Assembly: GCF_030419005.1 (NCBI RefSeq)
Contig: NZ_CP106951.1
Location: forward strand, 3,534,001-3,598,000
DNA length: 64,000 bases
DNA from: Eleftheria terrae
Lineage (GTDB): Bacteria > Pseudomonadota > Gammaproteobacteria > Burkholderiales > Burkholderiaceae_C
Direction: 5' to 3'
Below are positions 34,649 through 43,053 of the stretch, in pieces (position 1 is the stretch's first letter; each line of letters begins with the position of its first letter). Under the pieces are notes generated by a model, which was not told the DNA's origin, made no database searches, and saw only the letters and a list, made by a program, of their open reading frames with translations. A program made the position numbers and the translations under genes.

Positions 34649-35587
34649 TCAGCCGTGATAACGGCGCCAGGTCACGGACGGCAGTTCGCCGAACAGCTCG
34701 CGGTATTCCTGCGAGAAGTGCCCCAGGTGCCAGAAGCCCCAGTGCACCGCTGCCTCGGTCACCGAAGGGGCCGTGCGCAGCAGCCGGCGCACGCCGGCCA
34801 GCCGCACCGCCCGCAGGAAATTCACCGGGCTGGTGCCCAGCACCTCCTGGAAGCTCGCCTGCAGGCAGCGCCGGCTGACGCCCAGCTGGCGGCACAGCTG
34901 CTGCACGCTGGGCGGCTCGTCGGGCCGGCCGAGCACGATGTCGCGGGCGCGGGCCACCAGCTTCCAGCGGCGCTGCGCATTCAGGTCGGGCCCGCCGGCG
35001 GGTGCCATCTCGTCGCCCAGCAGCTCGGCCAGCGCCTGCAGGGCCGCCTCGCTCACGGCCGCCGCATGGCGTGCCGGCCGGGCCGATGGCGGCGTGGCCA
35101 GGGCCTCGAAGGCCTGCACGACGAAACGCCGCCAGGCGCCGCAGCGCTGCGCCGACGCGGCGTGCAGGCCCGGCTGCTGCAGCGCCCCGGCCAGGCCGGC
35201 GTCGCCGAGCAGGGTGGCGTCCAGCTCGATGCCGGCCATCACCAACCCGGCCGGGGTGCAGAACTCGAAGCCGCCGGCGCCGGAGAACACGAACAGCCGA
35301 TCGGCATCCGCCACCGGCGTGCCGCAGAAGGCCGCCGGCTCCGGCAGCGCCAGCGGCACGCCAATGGCCACCCGGCCGTCCCGCAGCGCCCCCGCCTGCC
35401 ACAGCCGCCGGCTGGTGCGCTCCACGAAGAGATGCACCGAGCTCGTGCCCGCCGGCAGCCAGGCTTCCTGCACCTCGCCCTCGAACGGGCCGCAGGACAG
35501 CTGCGCATACCGCTGGTTCCAGCCGTGCAGCAGCGCGGCCTGCTCGTCGACATCGCAGGTGCGGCGCTGCTGCAGCGTGGCGGTCAT
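34649..35587 (-). CDS. eutR: AraC-family regulator, probable ethanolamine regulator
   Basis: A 312-residue protein with a C-terminal AraC DNA-binding domain: the first helix-turn-helix is PSVQQLCRQLGVSRRCLQAS near residue 225 and the second is SVTEAAVHWGFWHLGHFSQEYRELFGELP. The N-terminal half fits EutR-like proteins, with RRCLQASFQEVLGTSPVNFLRAVRL closely like the enteric EutR motif. It is divergent from the ethanolamine permease-eutBC operon across a 144-bp gap. This context supports activation of that operon by ethanolamine and cobalamin. The gene symbol is assigned by context. Confidence 0.8.
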   Translation of the reverse strand: MTATLQQRRTCDVDEQAALLHGWNQRYAQLSCGPFEGEVQEAWLPAGTSSVHLFVERTSRRLWQAGALRDGRVAIGVPLALPEPAAFCGTPVADADRLFVFSGAGGFEFCTPAGLVMAGIELDATLLGDAGLAGALQQPGLHAASAQRCGAWRRFVVQAFEALATPPSARPARHAAAVSEAALQALAELLGDEMAPAGGPDLNAQRRWKLVARARDIVLGRPDEPPSVQQLCRQLGVSRRCLQASFQEVLGTSPVNFLRAVRLAGVRRLLRTAPSVTEAAVHWGFWHLGHFSQEYRELFGELPSVTWRRYHG

Positions 35588-35731
35588 GGCGGGCGGAGGC
35601 GGCATCGCCCGCCGGGAAAGCAAGAGCCAGGCCGCTGGCCAGCGGGGCGCCGGCGTGCCGAAATGGGATAGCGCCCGGCGCAGCGCCTGCCTACCGTGTG
35701 CCAGGTCGACACAACGGTGAAGGAGCGCGCG

Positions 35732-37111
35732 ATGCAACACCCCGGTCAGCAGCAACTCAAGCCCACCCTCAATGCCTGGCACCTGTGGGGCCTGGCGGTG
35801 GGGCTGGTGATCTCCGGCGAGTACTTCGGCTGGAGCTATGGCTGGGCCAGCGCCGGCACGCTGGGCTTCCTGGTCACCACGCTGGTGGTGGCGACGATGT
35901 ACACCACCTTCATCTTCAGCTTCACCGAACTGAGCACGGCCATCCCGCATGCCGGCGGGCCCTTTGCCTACGCGGCCCGGGCCTTCGGGCCCACCGGCGG
36001 CTTCATCGCCGGCTTCGCCACGCTGGTGGAGTTCGTGTTCGCGCCGCCGGCCATCGCGCTGGCCATCGGTGCCTACCTGCAGGTGCAGTTCCCCGCGGCG
36101 GACGCCAAGCTGATGGCGGTGGGCGCCTACCTGGTCTTCATGGCGCTCAACATCGTCGGCGTGCGCACCGCTGCCACCTTCGAGCTGATGGTGACGGTGC
36201 TGGCCATCTTCGAGCTGCTGGTGTTCATGGGCGTGGTGGCGCCCGGCTTCTCGCTGGCGCGCTTCACCGCAGGCGGCTGGTCGGGCCAGGCGTCCTTCTC
36301 GGCGGCGGCCATCCCCGGCATGTTCGCCGCCATTCCGTTCGCCATCTGGTTCTTCCTGGCCATCGAGGGCGTGGCCATGGCGGCCGAGGAGGCGCGCGAG
36401 CCGCGCCGCACCATTCCCATCGCCTACATCGCCGGCATCCTCACGCTGCTGGTGCTGGCGCTGGGCGTGATGGTGCTGGCCGGCGGGGTGGGTGACTGGC
36501 GCCAGCTCGCCAACATCAACGACCCGCTGCCGCAGGCGATGAAGGCGGTGGTGGGCGGCGACAGCGGCTGGCTGCACATGCTCGTGTGGATCGGCCTGTT
36601 CGGGCTGGTGGCCTCCTTCCACGGCATCATCCTGGGCTACTCGCGGCAGATCTTCGCGCTGGCGCGCGAGGGCTACCTGCCGCGCGTGCTGGCCAGCGTG
36701 CACCCGCGCTTCGGCACGCCGTGGGTGGCGGTGCTGGCCGGCGGTGTCGTCGGCATCGCGGCCATCTTCAGCGACAACCTCGTCACCCTGGGCGGGCAGA
36801 CGCTGACCGCCAACATCGTCATCATGGCGGTGCTCGGTGCTATCGTCATGTACATCATGTCGATGGCCAGCCTGTTCGCGCTGCGCCGCAAGGAGCCTGC
36901 CCTGGAGCGGCCCTTCCCGGCGCGCGGCTACCCGCTGTTCCCGGCCGTGGCGCTGGTGCTGGCGGTGGTATGCCTGGGCACCATGGTGTACTTCAACCCG
37001 CTCGTGTCGGCGCTGTTCGCGCTGCTGATGGCGCTGGCCTGGGGCTACTTCCGCCTCACCGCGGTGCAGCGGGCGGCGGCCCCGGCGCAGCGCCTCACCC
37101 CCACTGCCTGA
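35732..37111 (+). CDS. eat: Ethanolamine permease
   Basis: A 459-residue APC-superfamily transporter with about 12 membrane segments. The N-terminal LNAWHLWGLAVGLVISGEYFGWSYGWASAGTLGFL is characteristic of Eat ethanolamine permeases. The AIEGVAMAAEEAREPRRTIPIAYI motif is the conserved APC loop after helix 6. The start at 35732 has a GGAG seven bases upstream (AAGGAGCGCGCG). It is the first gene of eat-eutB-eutC, with eutB 12 bp downstream. It brings ethanolamine into the cytosol. Confidence 0.92.
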   Translation: MQHPGQQQLKPTLNAWHLWGLAVGLVISGEYFGWSYGWASAGTLGFLVTTLVVATMYTTFIFSFTELSTAIPHAGGPFAYAARAFGPTGGFIAGFATLVEFVFAPPAIALAIGAYLQVQFPAADAKLMAVGAYLVFMALNIVGVRTAATFELMVTVLAIFELLVFMGVVAPGFSLARFTAGGWSGQASFSAAAIPGMFAAIPFAIWFFLAIEGVAMAAEEAREPRRTIPIAYIAGILTLLVLALGVMVLAGGVGDWRQLANINDPLPQAMKAVVGGDSGWLHMLVWIGLFGLVASFHGIILGYSRQIFALAREGYLPRVLASVHPRFGTPWVAVLAGGVVGIAAIFSDNLVTLGGQTLTANIVIMAVLGAIVMYIMSMASLFALRRKEPALERPFPARGYPLFPAVALVLAVVCLGTMVYFNPLVSALFALLMALAWGYFRLTAVQRAAAPAQRLTPTA

Positions 37112-37123
37112 GCGAGGTCGCCG

Positions 37124-38548
37124 ATGCCCGGATTCACCCAGGACCTCGGCGGGCAGCGCTGGCGCTTCGCCGACCTCAAGAGCCTGCTGGCGCGTGCCAC
37201 GCCGCTGCGCTCGGGCGACCAGCTGGCCGGCCTGGCGGCGGCCACCGCGGCCGAGCGCATGGCCGCCCGGCTGGCGCTGGCCGACCTGCCGCTGCGCCAC
37301 TTCCTCGACGAGGCGGTGGTGCCCTACGAGCGCGACGAAGTCACCCGCCTGATCTTCGACACGCACGATGCGCTGGCCTTCGCCGAGATCAGCCACCTCA
37401 CCGTCGGCGGCCTGCGCGACTGGCTGCTGAGCGACGCCGCCGACAGTGCCGCGCTCGCCCGGGTGCGGTCCGGCCTCACGCCCGAGATGGTGGCGGCCGT
37501 CAGCAAGCTGATGCGCAACCAGGACCTGATCCTGGTGGCCCGCAAGTGCCGCGTCGTCACCCGCTTCCGCGACACCATCGGCCTGCCGGGCCACATGGCG
37601 GTGCGGCTGCAGCCCAACCATCCGGTGGACGACCCGCGCGGCATCGCGGTGTCCATGCTCGACGGGCTGCTCTACGGGGCCGGCGATGCCGTCATCGGCG
37701 TCAACCCGGCCAGCGACAGCCTGGGTGCGCTGATCGACCTGCTGCATGTGCTGGACGAGGTGATCCAGCGCTTCGAGGTGCCGACCCAGTCCTGCGTGCT
37801 CACGCATGTGACCAACACCGTGCAGGCCATCGAGAAGGGCGCGCCGGTGGACCTGGTGTTCCAGTCGGTGGCCGGCACCGAGGCGGCCAACCGCAGCTTC
37901 GGCATCGACCTCGCGCTGCTGCGCGAGGCGCGCGAGGCGGCACTGTCGCTGCGGCGCGGCACGCTGGGCGACAACGTCATGTACTTCGAGACCGGCCAGG
38001 GCTCGGCGCTATCGGCCAACGCCCACCATGGCGTCGACCAGCAGACCTGCGAGGCGCGGGCCTACGCGGTGGCACGCGCCTACGCGCCGCTGCTGGTGAA
38101 CACGGTGGTCGGCTTCATCGGCCCGGAATACCTCTACGACGGCAAGCAGATCACCCGCGCCGGGCTGGAGGACCACTTCTGCGGCAAGCTGCTGGGCCTG
38201 CCGATCGGCTGCGACGTCTGCTACACCAACCATGCCGAGGCCGACCAGGACGACATGGACAACCTGATGACGCTGCTGGGCGCGGCCGGCGTCAGCTTCC
38301 TCATCGGCGTGCCGGGTGCCGACGACGTGATGCTCAACTACCAGAGCACGTCCTTCCACGATGCCCTCTACCTGCGCCGGGTGCTGGGCCTGAAGCGGGC
38401 CCCCGAGTTCGAGGCCTGGCTGCAGCGCATGGGCATCACCGACAGCGCCGGCCAGCTGCTGCCGGCCCATGCCGGCAATGCCTTGCTTGCGCACTGGCCC
38501 CTGGCCGAGACCAGCGTGGCGCCCGCCGCGTGGGGAGCGCTGTCGTGA
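37124..38548 (+). CDS. eutB: Ethanolamine ammonia-lyase large subunit
   Basis: A 474-residue protein starting MPGFTQDLGGQRWRFADLKSLLARATPLRSGD. Conserved EutB blocks are present: EISHLTVGGLRDWLLS, IGLPGHMAVRLQPNHPVDDPRGIAVSMLDG, TVQAIEKGAPVDLVFQSVAGTEAANRSFG, and QGSALSANAHHGVDQQTCEARAYAVARAY. EutB holds the active site of the adenosylcobalamin-dependent enzyme that converts ethanolamine to acetaldehyde and ammonia. Its stop codon overlaps the GTG start of eutC. No shell proteins and no reactivase (EutA) gene are in the window, so this is the non-compartment form. Confidence 0.95.
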   Translation: MPGFTQDLGGQRWRFADLKSLLARATPLRSGDQLAGLAAATAAERMAARLALADLPLRHFLDEAVVPYERDEVTRLIFDTHDALAFAEISHLTVGGLRDWLLSDAADSAALARVRSGLTPEMVAAVSKLMRNQDLILVARKCRVVTRFRDTIGLPGHMAVRLQPNHPVDDPRGIAVSMLDGLLYGAGDAVIGVNPASDSLGALIDLLHVLDEVIQRFEVPTQSCVLTHVTNTVQAIEKGAPVDLVFQSVAGTEAANRSFGIDLALLREAREAALSLRRGTLGDNVMYFETGQGSALSANAHHGVDQQTCEARAYAVARAYAPLLVNTVVGFIGPEYLYDGKQITRAGLEDHFCGKLLGLPIGCDVCYTNHAEADQDDMDNLMTLLGAAGVSFLIGVPGADDVMLNYQSTSFHDALYLRRVLGLKRAPEFEAWLQRMGITDSAGQLLPAHAGNALLAHWPLAETSVAPAAWGALS

Positions 38549-39585
38549 ACAAGGCCATGCCGCCCGGTGCGGCTGGCGGGCCGGCCCCCGGCGAGGCAGC
38601 GGCCCGGGGGGGGCCCACTGGCGAAGCACCGGCCTGGAATGAGTCCGCCGACCAGGCGCCAGCCTTGAGCGCAGCTGCCGATCAAGCACCGGCCTCGAAC
38701 GGGTTGGCCGGCCCCGCCCCCGCCGCGAGTGAACCCGCCGACCAGGCGCCGGCCTCGAGCGCAGCTGCCGGACGTGCGCCGGCCTCGAGCGGATCGGCCG
38801 GCCCCGCCCCGGCCGAGAGTGAACCCGCCGGCGAAGCCGTCGCGCCCGATCCCTGGGCCCACTGGCGGGGGCTGACCCCCGCACGGGTGGCCCTCGGGCG
38901 GGCGGGGGCCAGCCTGCCGACCCGCGAGTTGCTGGCCTTCGGCTGTGCCCATGCGCAGGCCCGCGACGCGGTGCACCTGCCGCTCGACGTGCCGGCGCTG
39001 GCGGCGCGCATCAAGGCGCTGGGCCCTGCGGTGCAGCGCGTGCGCAGCGCCGCGCCCGACCGGGCCACCTACCTGCTGCGGCCCGACCTGGGCCGGCGGC
39101 TCGACACGGCCTCGGCCGCCGCCCTCGACGCACTTGACCCCCCTGCCTGCGACCTGCTGCTGGTGGTGGGAGACGGCCTGTCCTCCGCCGCCGTGGAGCG
39201 GCAGGCGGTGCCGGTGATCGAGCGGGTGCTGCAGCGCTGCCCGGCCGGCTGGCGGCTCGGGCCGGTGGTGCTGGCCGAGCAGGCGCGCGTGGCGCTCGGC
39301 GACGACATCGGCCAGCGCCTGCGGGCCCGCTGCGTGGCGGTGCTGATCGGCGAGCGGCCGGGCCTGAGTTCACCCGACAGCCTGGGCATCTACCTGACCC
39401 ATGCGCCACGTGTCGGCCGCACCGACGCCGAGCGCAACTGCCTGTCGAACGTGCGTCCCGAAGGCCTCAGCCACGACGAGGCCGCACGCAAGCTGCTGTG
39501 GCTGGCCCGCGAGGCGCTGCGCCTGCAGCTCACCGGCGTGGGCCTGAAGGACCTCAGCGACGTGCGCGCGCTCGACGCGCAGTAG
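38545..39585 (+). CDS. eutC: Ethanolamine ammonia-lyase small subunit with repeat-bearing N-terminal extension
   Basis: A 346-residue protein from the GTG at 38545, which overlaps the eutB stop (GTGA); an ATG at 38557 is the alternative. Residues 105-346 are normal EutC: WAHWRGLTPARVALGRAGASLPTRELLAFGCAHAQARDAVH, LVVGDGLSSAAVERQAVPVI, LIGERPGLSSPDSLGIYLTHAPRVGRTDAERNCLSNVRPEGLS. Together with EutB it binds adenosylcobalamin. The first 100 residues are an unusual extension made of ten-residue Ala/Pro-rich repeats (33-102), probably disordered. The length compares with 250-300 for typical EutC. Confidence 0.92.
   Translation: MNKAMPPGAAGGPAPGEAAARGGPTGEAPAWNESADQAPALSAAADQAPASNGLAGPAPAASEPADQAPASSAAAGRAPASSGSAGPAPAESEPAGEAVAPDPWAHWRGLTPARVALGRAGASLPTRELLAFGCAHAQARDAVHLPLDVPALAARIKALGPAVQRVRSAAPDRATYLLRPDLGRRLDTASAAALDALDPPACDLLLVVGDGLSSAAVERQAVPVIERVLQRCPAGWRLGPVVLAEQARVALGDDIGQRLRARCVAVLIGERPGLSSPDSLGIYLTHAPRVGRTDAERNCLSNVRPEGLSHDEAARKLLWLAREALRLQLTGVGLKDLSDVRALDAQ
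38641..38850 (+). repeat. Seven 30-bp tandem repeats inside eutC
   Basis: Seven units of exactly 30 bp encode the decapeptides ESADQAPALS, AAADQAPASN, GLAGPAPAAS, EPADQAPASS, AAAGRAPASS, GSAGPAPAES and EPAGEAVAPD. Units 1-3 and 4-6 form a higher-order 90-bp repeat (ADQ, then AAA, then GxAGPAP). All keep the reading frame. Confidence 0.9.
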
Positions 39586-39638
39586 GCGCTTGCCCGCGCG
39601 GTGCGTGACGCAAGTCGCGCCGCCGGCGTGCACGTGAA

Positions 39639-39655
39639 TCACTTCGGTCAAGTGA
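39639..39655. repeat. Short inverted repeat upstream of the barrel protein gene
   Basis: TCACTT and AAGTGA are separated by five bases (CGGTC), 145 bp before the ATG at 39800 and 54 bp after the eutC stop. It could be an operator or a small hairpin. There is no T-tract, so an intrinsic terminator is unlikely. Confidence 0.4.
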
Positions 39656-39799
39656 CGGCTCACAGCGCCGCTTCCCGGAACAGGTCGCTTCGTGCGCCGG
39701 CCCCCCGCGGCCGGCAACCGCAGCCGACGCCGGTCGCGGTGAACAGCAGCGCCCCCGGCGGGTTCCCTGCCGCTGCTGACGCCGATCGAAGAAACGCAG

Positions 39800-40333
39800 A
39801 TGAAAAAGCCCGCTGCCGCCGCCCTGTCCGCCCTGATGCTGGGCCTGTTCTCTGCACCCGTGCTGTCGGCTTCGACCGCTGAAGCCGCCGAGGCGCCCGC
39901 TGCCCCGGCAGCGCAGGCCGACGCCGGCCGGCAGCTGTGGATCACCAGCGGCTTCCTGTCGTATCACACCCGACATGCCGACCGCTACCGCAGTGCCAAC
40001 ACCGGCATCGGCGCGGAATGGCACCTGTCGGAACGCTGGCAGCTCAATGCCGGGCACTACACCAACTCGGTGAACGGCAGCAGCAACTACCTGCAGGCCG
40101 GCTGGGCACCGCTGGGCATGCAGCTGGGCGCCAACACCCGGCTGCGCCTGGGCGCCAGCCTGGGGGTCGTCAACGGCTACAAGAGCGTGCGTGACGGCGG
40201 CTACTTCCCGACCCTGGTGCCCATGCTGGCCATCGAGCACCGCCGCGTCGGCGTCAACCTGGTCTACATCCCCAGCCTCGACGATCGGGTGGACGGCGCG
40301 CTGGCCGTGCAGTTCAAGGCCCGCCTGTTCTGA
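39800..40333 (+). CDS. Outer-membrane beta-barrel-like protein
   Basis: A 177-residue protein with a signal peptide (MKKPAAAALSALMLGLFSAP, cleavage after about SAS or AEA). The mature part has alternating aromatic/polar strands (WITSGFLSYHTRHADRYRSA, WQLNAGHYTNSVNGSSNYLQ) and ends VQFKARLF with the C-terminal phenylalanine used for outer-membrane assembly. The size suggests a small, roughly eight-stranded barrel. Strand content resembles a family of uncharacterised Burkholderiales outer-membrane proteins and weakly PagP. No enzymatic motif is visible. Confidence 0.65.
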   Translation: MKKPAAAALSALMLGLFSAPVLSASTAEAAEAPAAPAAQADAGRQLWITSGFLSYHTRHADRYRSANTGIGAEWHLSERWQLNAGHYTNSVNGSSNYLQAGWAPLGMQLGANTRLRLGASLGVVNGYKSVRDGGYFPTLVPMLAIEHRRVGVNLVYIPSLDDRVDGALAVQFKARLF

Positions 40334-40444
40334 GCAAGGGGGCAGCCGAGGGCTGCCACTGTACTGTCACGGCTGCCAGGGCGGGCGGCACGGGGCTTGC
40401 CGCGCCGCGGAGGGTCCGTGCCACCACCCTCAAGGAGCCGCACC

Positions 40445-41338
40445 ATGCCCCGTTCCACCAATGCGCTGGAGGTCTTGCGTCGCGATCACAAGAAGGTCCT
40501 CACACTGTTCCATCGTTTCGAGAAAACCGATGACGAGGGCGAGCAGCGTGAACTGCGCGACGAGATCGTCACCGAGCTGACCACCCACGCCGACATCGAG
40601 GAAGGCGTCTTCTACCCCTACCTGCGCGACGCCACCGCCCGCGAGGACCTGTTCGAGGAAGCGACGCTGGAGCACCAGACCACCCGGGACCTGCTGTCCC
40701 GGCTGCAGGACGAGCCGGCCGGCACTCCCCGCTTCCAGGCCATGGTGCGGGTGCTGGGTGAATATGTCGCCCTGCATGTGAAGGAAGAGGAAGGCGAGAT
40801 CTTCCCGCAGGTCGAGAAGACCGGTGTCGACCTCGATGCGCTGGGCCAGGAGCTGGAAGACCGGCGTGCCGGCAGCCCCGGCACCGCACCGGTGGACGGT
40901 CGCGGCGACAGCCGCGCCGAGGCCGGGGAGGGCGACGATGCCGGCGGCCCCGTCACCGGCGAGGACGCCGCCAACTTCGCTGCTCAGGGCCAGCTGCTGT
41001 CAGGCAGCGCCCGCCATGCCAAGTGGATCCACACGCTGGACGACCGCCCCGACCATGACGGCCAGACCCTGGCCACCCGCAATCCGGACGTCATCATGCG
41101 CTGGGCCGATGAACGGGGCGCCCGTCCGGCCACCGTGCACGATGCCGACCCCGGGCAGCCGCGCGTGTTGCGCCTGGACTTCCCCGACTACGACAGCGGG
41201 CTGCAGGAGGTGTCCTGGCAGGCCTGGCTGGACACCTTCCGTGAACGCGGGCTGGTCTTTGTCTTCCAGGACCGGATGAAGGCTGGCAACCCGAGCAATT
41301 TCTTCCATCTGGACAGCCCGCGCCACGAGGAAGGCTGA
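40445..41338 (+). CDS. Hemerythrin-domain protein fused to a C-terminal conserved domain
   Basis: The ATG at 40445 (MPRSTNALEVLRRDHKKVLT) gives 297 residues. Residues 1-140 are a hemerythrin fold with its di-iron ligands: LRRDHKKVLTLFHRFEK, THADIEEGVFYPYL, EHQTTRDLL and HVKEEEGEIFPQVEK. A Glu/Gly/Asp-rich linker (about 145-190) leads to a C-terminal domain with NPDVIMRWADERGARPATVHD, RVLRLDFPDYDSGLQEVSWQAWLDTFRERGLVFVFQD. That second part resembles a small stand-alone protein family sometimes mislabelled as glucan branching enzyme. Hemerythrin domains bind O2, NO or peroxide through di-iron. The role of the pair is unknown. Confidence 0.8.
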   Translation: MPRSTNALEVLRRDHKKVLTLFHRFEKTDDEGEQRELRDEIVTELTTHADIEEGVFYPYLRDATAREDLFEEATLEHQTTRDLLSRLQDEPAGTPRFQAMVRVLGEYVALHVKEEEGEIFPQVEKTGVDLDALGQELEDRRAGSPGTAPVDGRGDSRAEAGEGDDAGGPVTGEDAANFAAQGQLLSGSARHAKWIHTLDDRPDHDGQTLATRNPDVIMRWADERGARPATVHDADPGQPRVLRLDFPDYDSGLQEVSWQAWLDTFRERGLVFVFQDRMKAGNPSNFFHLDSPRHEEG

Positions 41339-41500
41339 GCACTGCCGGCGGCAGCACAGCGTGGCCGGCTCCACCGCGGCACGAGGCCGCGGCCCGGCGA
41401 CGGCGGTCTGCCAGCCGCCAGGCCGGCTGCAGCAGCGCAGTGCAGCGCGTGCCCAGCCGGCCGGCAGGCTGCAGCATCACCGGCATGGCACGGCGGGGCG

Positions 41501-41540
41501 GGGCAGCGGGCAGCGGGCAGCGGGCAGCGGGCAGCGGGCA
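41501..41540 (+). repeat. Heptanucleotide tandem repeat
   Basis: The unit GGGCAGC is repeated about 5.7 times without error in the convergent gap between the hemerythrin gene (stop 41338) and marC (stop 41564). The copy number is likely variable by slippage. It overlaps no gene. Confidence 0.9.
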
Positions 41541-41563
41541 GGCGACGGGCAGCCGGATGCGCT

Positions 41564-42193
41564 TCAGCTGCCGAGGGCCGGGAACAGCTTCACCAGGCCG
41601 TCGGCCATGATCTCGACCGCCAGCGCGGCCAGGATCAGGCCCATCAGCCGCGTCATCACGTTGATGCCGGTCTGGCCGAGCAGCTTGGCGATGCGGCCGG
41701 CGGCCGACAGTGCCAGGAAGGCCGCGGCGCCGATCACCACGCCATAGCCCATCAGCGCGCCCACCTGCCACCAGTGCTGGGTCTTCTGGGCATAGATCAC
41801 CATGGTCGAGATCGTCGCCGGGCCGGTCAGCAGCGGAATGGTGAGCGGCACCACGGCAATGCTGGCACCGGCGTCGGCCTTGGAGGCGCCTTCATTGACG
41901 TCTTCCTCGCTGGTCTCGGCCGGGTGGGCCTGCAGCATCTGCATCGAGCTGATCAGCAGCAGCAGGCCGCCGCCGACCTGGAAGGACGCGATCGAGATGC
42001 CGAAGAACTCGATCACCCGCAGGCCCGCGACCGCGCTCACCGCCACCACCACGCAGGACGCGAACGACGCCACCCGGATGGTGTGGCGCTTTTGCTCGGC
42101 GGTGAAGCCACGCGTGAAGTGGATGAAGAACGGCACCACGCCGATCGGATTGACGATTGCCAACAAGGCGATGAGGGGTTTGAGCAGGTCCAT
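41564..42193 (-). CDS. MarC/YhgN-family membrane protein
   Basis: A 209-residue protein with six membrane segments: MDLLKPLIALLAIVNPIGVVPFF at the start, then SFQVGGGLLLLISSMQML, IAVVPLTIPLLTGPATISTMVIYA with the conserved TGPATIS, and GINVMTRLMGLILAALAVEIMADGL. This is the MarC family of predicted integral proteins of unknown transport activity. An acidic cytoplasmic loop (ETSEEDVNEGASKAD) sits mid-protein. It follows the SDR gene with a 12-bp gap and is likely its operon partner. Confidence 0.9.
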   Translation of the reverse strand: MDLLKPLIALLAIVNPIGVVPFFIHFTRGFTAEQKRHTIRVASFASCVVVAVSAVAGLRVIEFFGISIASFQVGGGLLLLISSMQMLQAHPAETSEEDVNEGASKADAGASIAVVPLTIPLLTGPATISTMVIYAQKTQHWWQVGALMGYGVVIGAAAFLALSAAGRIAKLLGQTGINVMTRLMGLILAALAVEIMADGLVKLFPALGS

Positions 42194-42205
42194 GCCCGAT
42201 TCTGC

Positions 42206-42955
42206 TCAGCGACCGCCGCCCACGTCCAGCACCGCGCCGGTGGTGTAGCTGGCTTCGTCCGACAGCAGCCAGGCGATCGCATGGGCGATCTCCTCCGGCC
42301 GCCCCGGGCGCTGCATCGGGATCTGGCCGGCCAGTGCCCAGGCCCGCTCGGGCTCGCCGCCCGAGGCATGGATGTCGGTCTCGGTGATGCCGGGGCGCAC
42401 CGCGTTGACGCGGATGCCTTCGTCGGCCACCTCGCGCGCCAGGCCCAGCGTGAAGGTGTCGATGGCGGCCTTGCTGGCAGCGTAGTCCACGTACTGGCCC
42501 GCGCTGCCGGCCCGCGCCGCCACGGAGGAGACATTGACGATGGCACCGCCGCTGCCGCCGTGGCGCCGGCTCATGCGCCGCACCGCCTCGCGAGCACACA
42601 GGAAGCTGCCGAACACATTGATGGCGAACATGCGCTCCACCCGCGCCAGGCTCATTTCATCCACCCGGGCCCGGGTGTCGACGATGCCGGCGTTGTTGAC
42701 GAGGCCGTCGAGCCGGCCCCACTGGCGGTCGATCTCCTCGAACAGGCGCAGCACCTCGGCTTCCACCGAGATGTCGGCCTGCAGGGCCAGTGCCTGGCCG
42801 CCCTGTTCGCGCAGCTCGCAGGCGACCCGCTCGGCCGCCGCGGCGTCGCGGGCGTAGTTGATGACGACTCGGTGGCCGCGGGCCGCGCACAGCCGCGCGG
42901 TGGCCGCGCCGATGCCGCGGCTGCCGCCGGTGATAAGGGTGAGGGGCTGCTTCAT
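42206..42955 (-). CDS. SDR-family NAD(P)-dependent oxidoreductase
   Basis: The ATG at 42955 gives MKQPLTLITGGSRGIGAATARL; 42964 (MPAMKQ) is an alternative. It has 249 residues. The classical short-chain dehydrogenase motifs are complete: cofactor-binding TGGSRGIG at about 9-16, LVNNAGIVD, catalytic serine in VNVSSVAARAG, YxxxK in YVDYAASKAAIDTF, and the substrate-loop VRPGITETDIHASGG. It would reduce or oxidise a carbonyl/alcohol, and FabG-like roles are common. Substrate unknown. It is upstream of and probably cotranscribed with marC. Confidence 0.9.
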   Translation of the reverse strand: MKQPLTLITGGSRGIGAATARLCAARGHRVVINYARDAAAAERVACELREQGGQALALQADISVEAEVLRLFEEIDRQWGRLDGLVNNAGIVDTRARVDEMSLARVERMFAINVFGSFLCAREAVRRMSRRHGGSGGAIVNVSSVAARAGSAGQYVDYAASKAAIDTFTLGLAREVADEGIRVNAVRPGITETDIHASGGEPERAWALAGQIPMQRPGRPEEIAHAIAWLLSDEASYTTGAVLDVGGGR

Positions 42956-43053
42956 GGCAGGCATTGTGCGGCCGAACATCGCGTGGCGCGGGCCGGTTTC
43001 AGGAACAACCGTTGCTGAACCTGTGAAGGACCAAGCTGTACCAGGAGCGACGC

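Noticed and set aside
39637..39656. Possible intrinsic terminator after eutC
   Set aside because: The TCACTT/AAGTGA dyad is only six bases and has no T-tract. I kept it only as a short inverted repeat.
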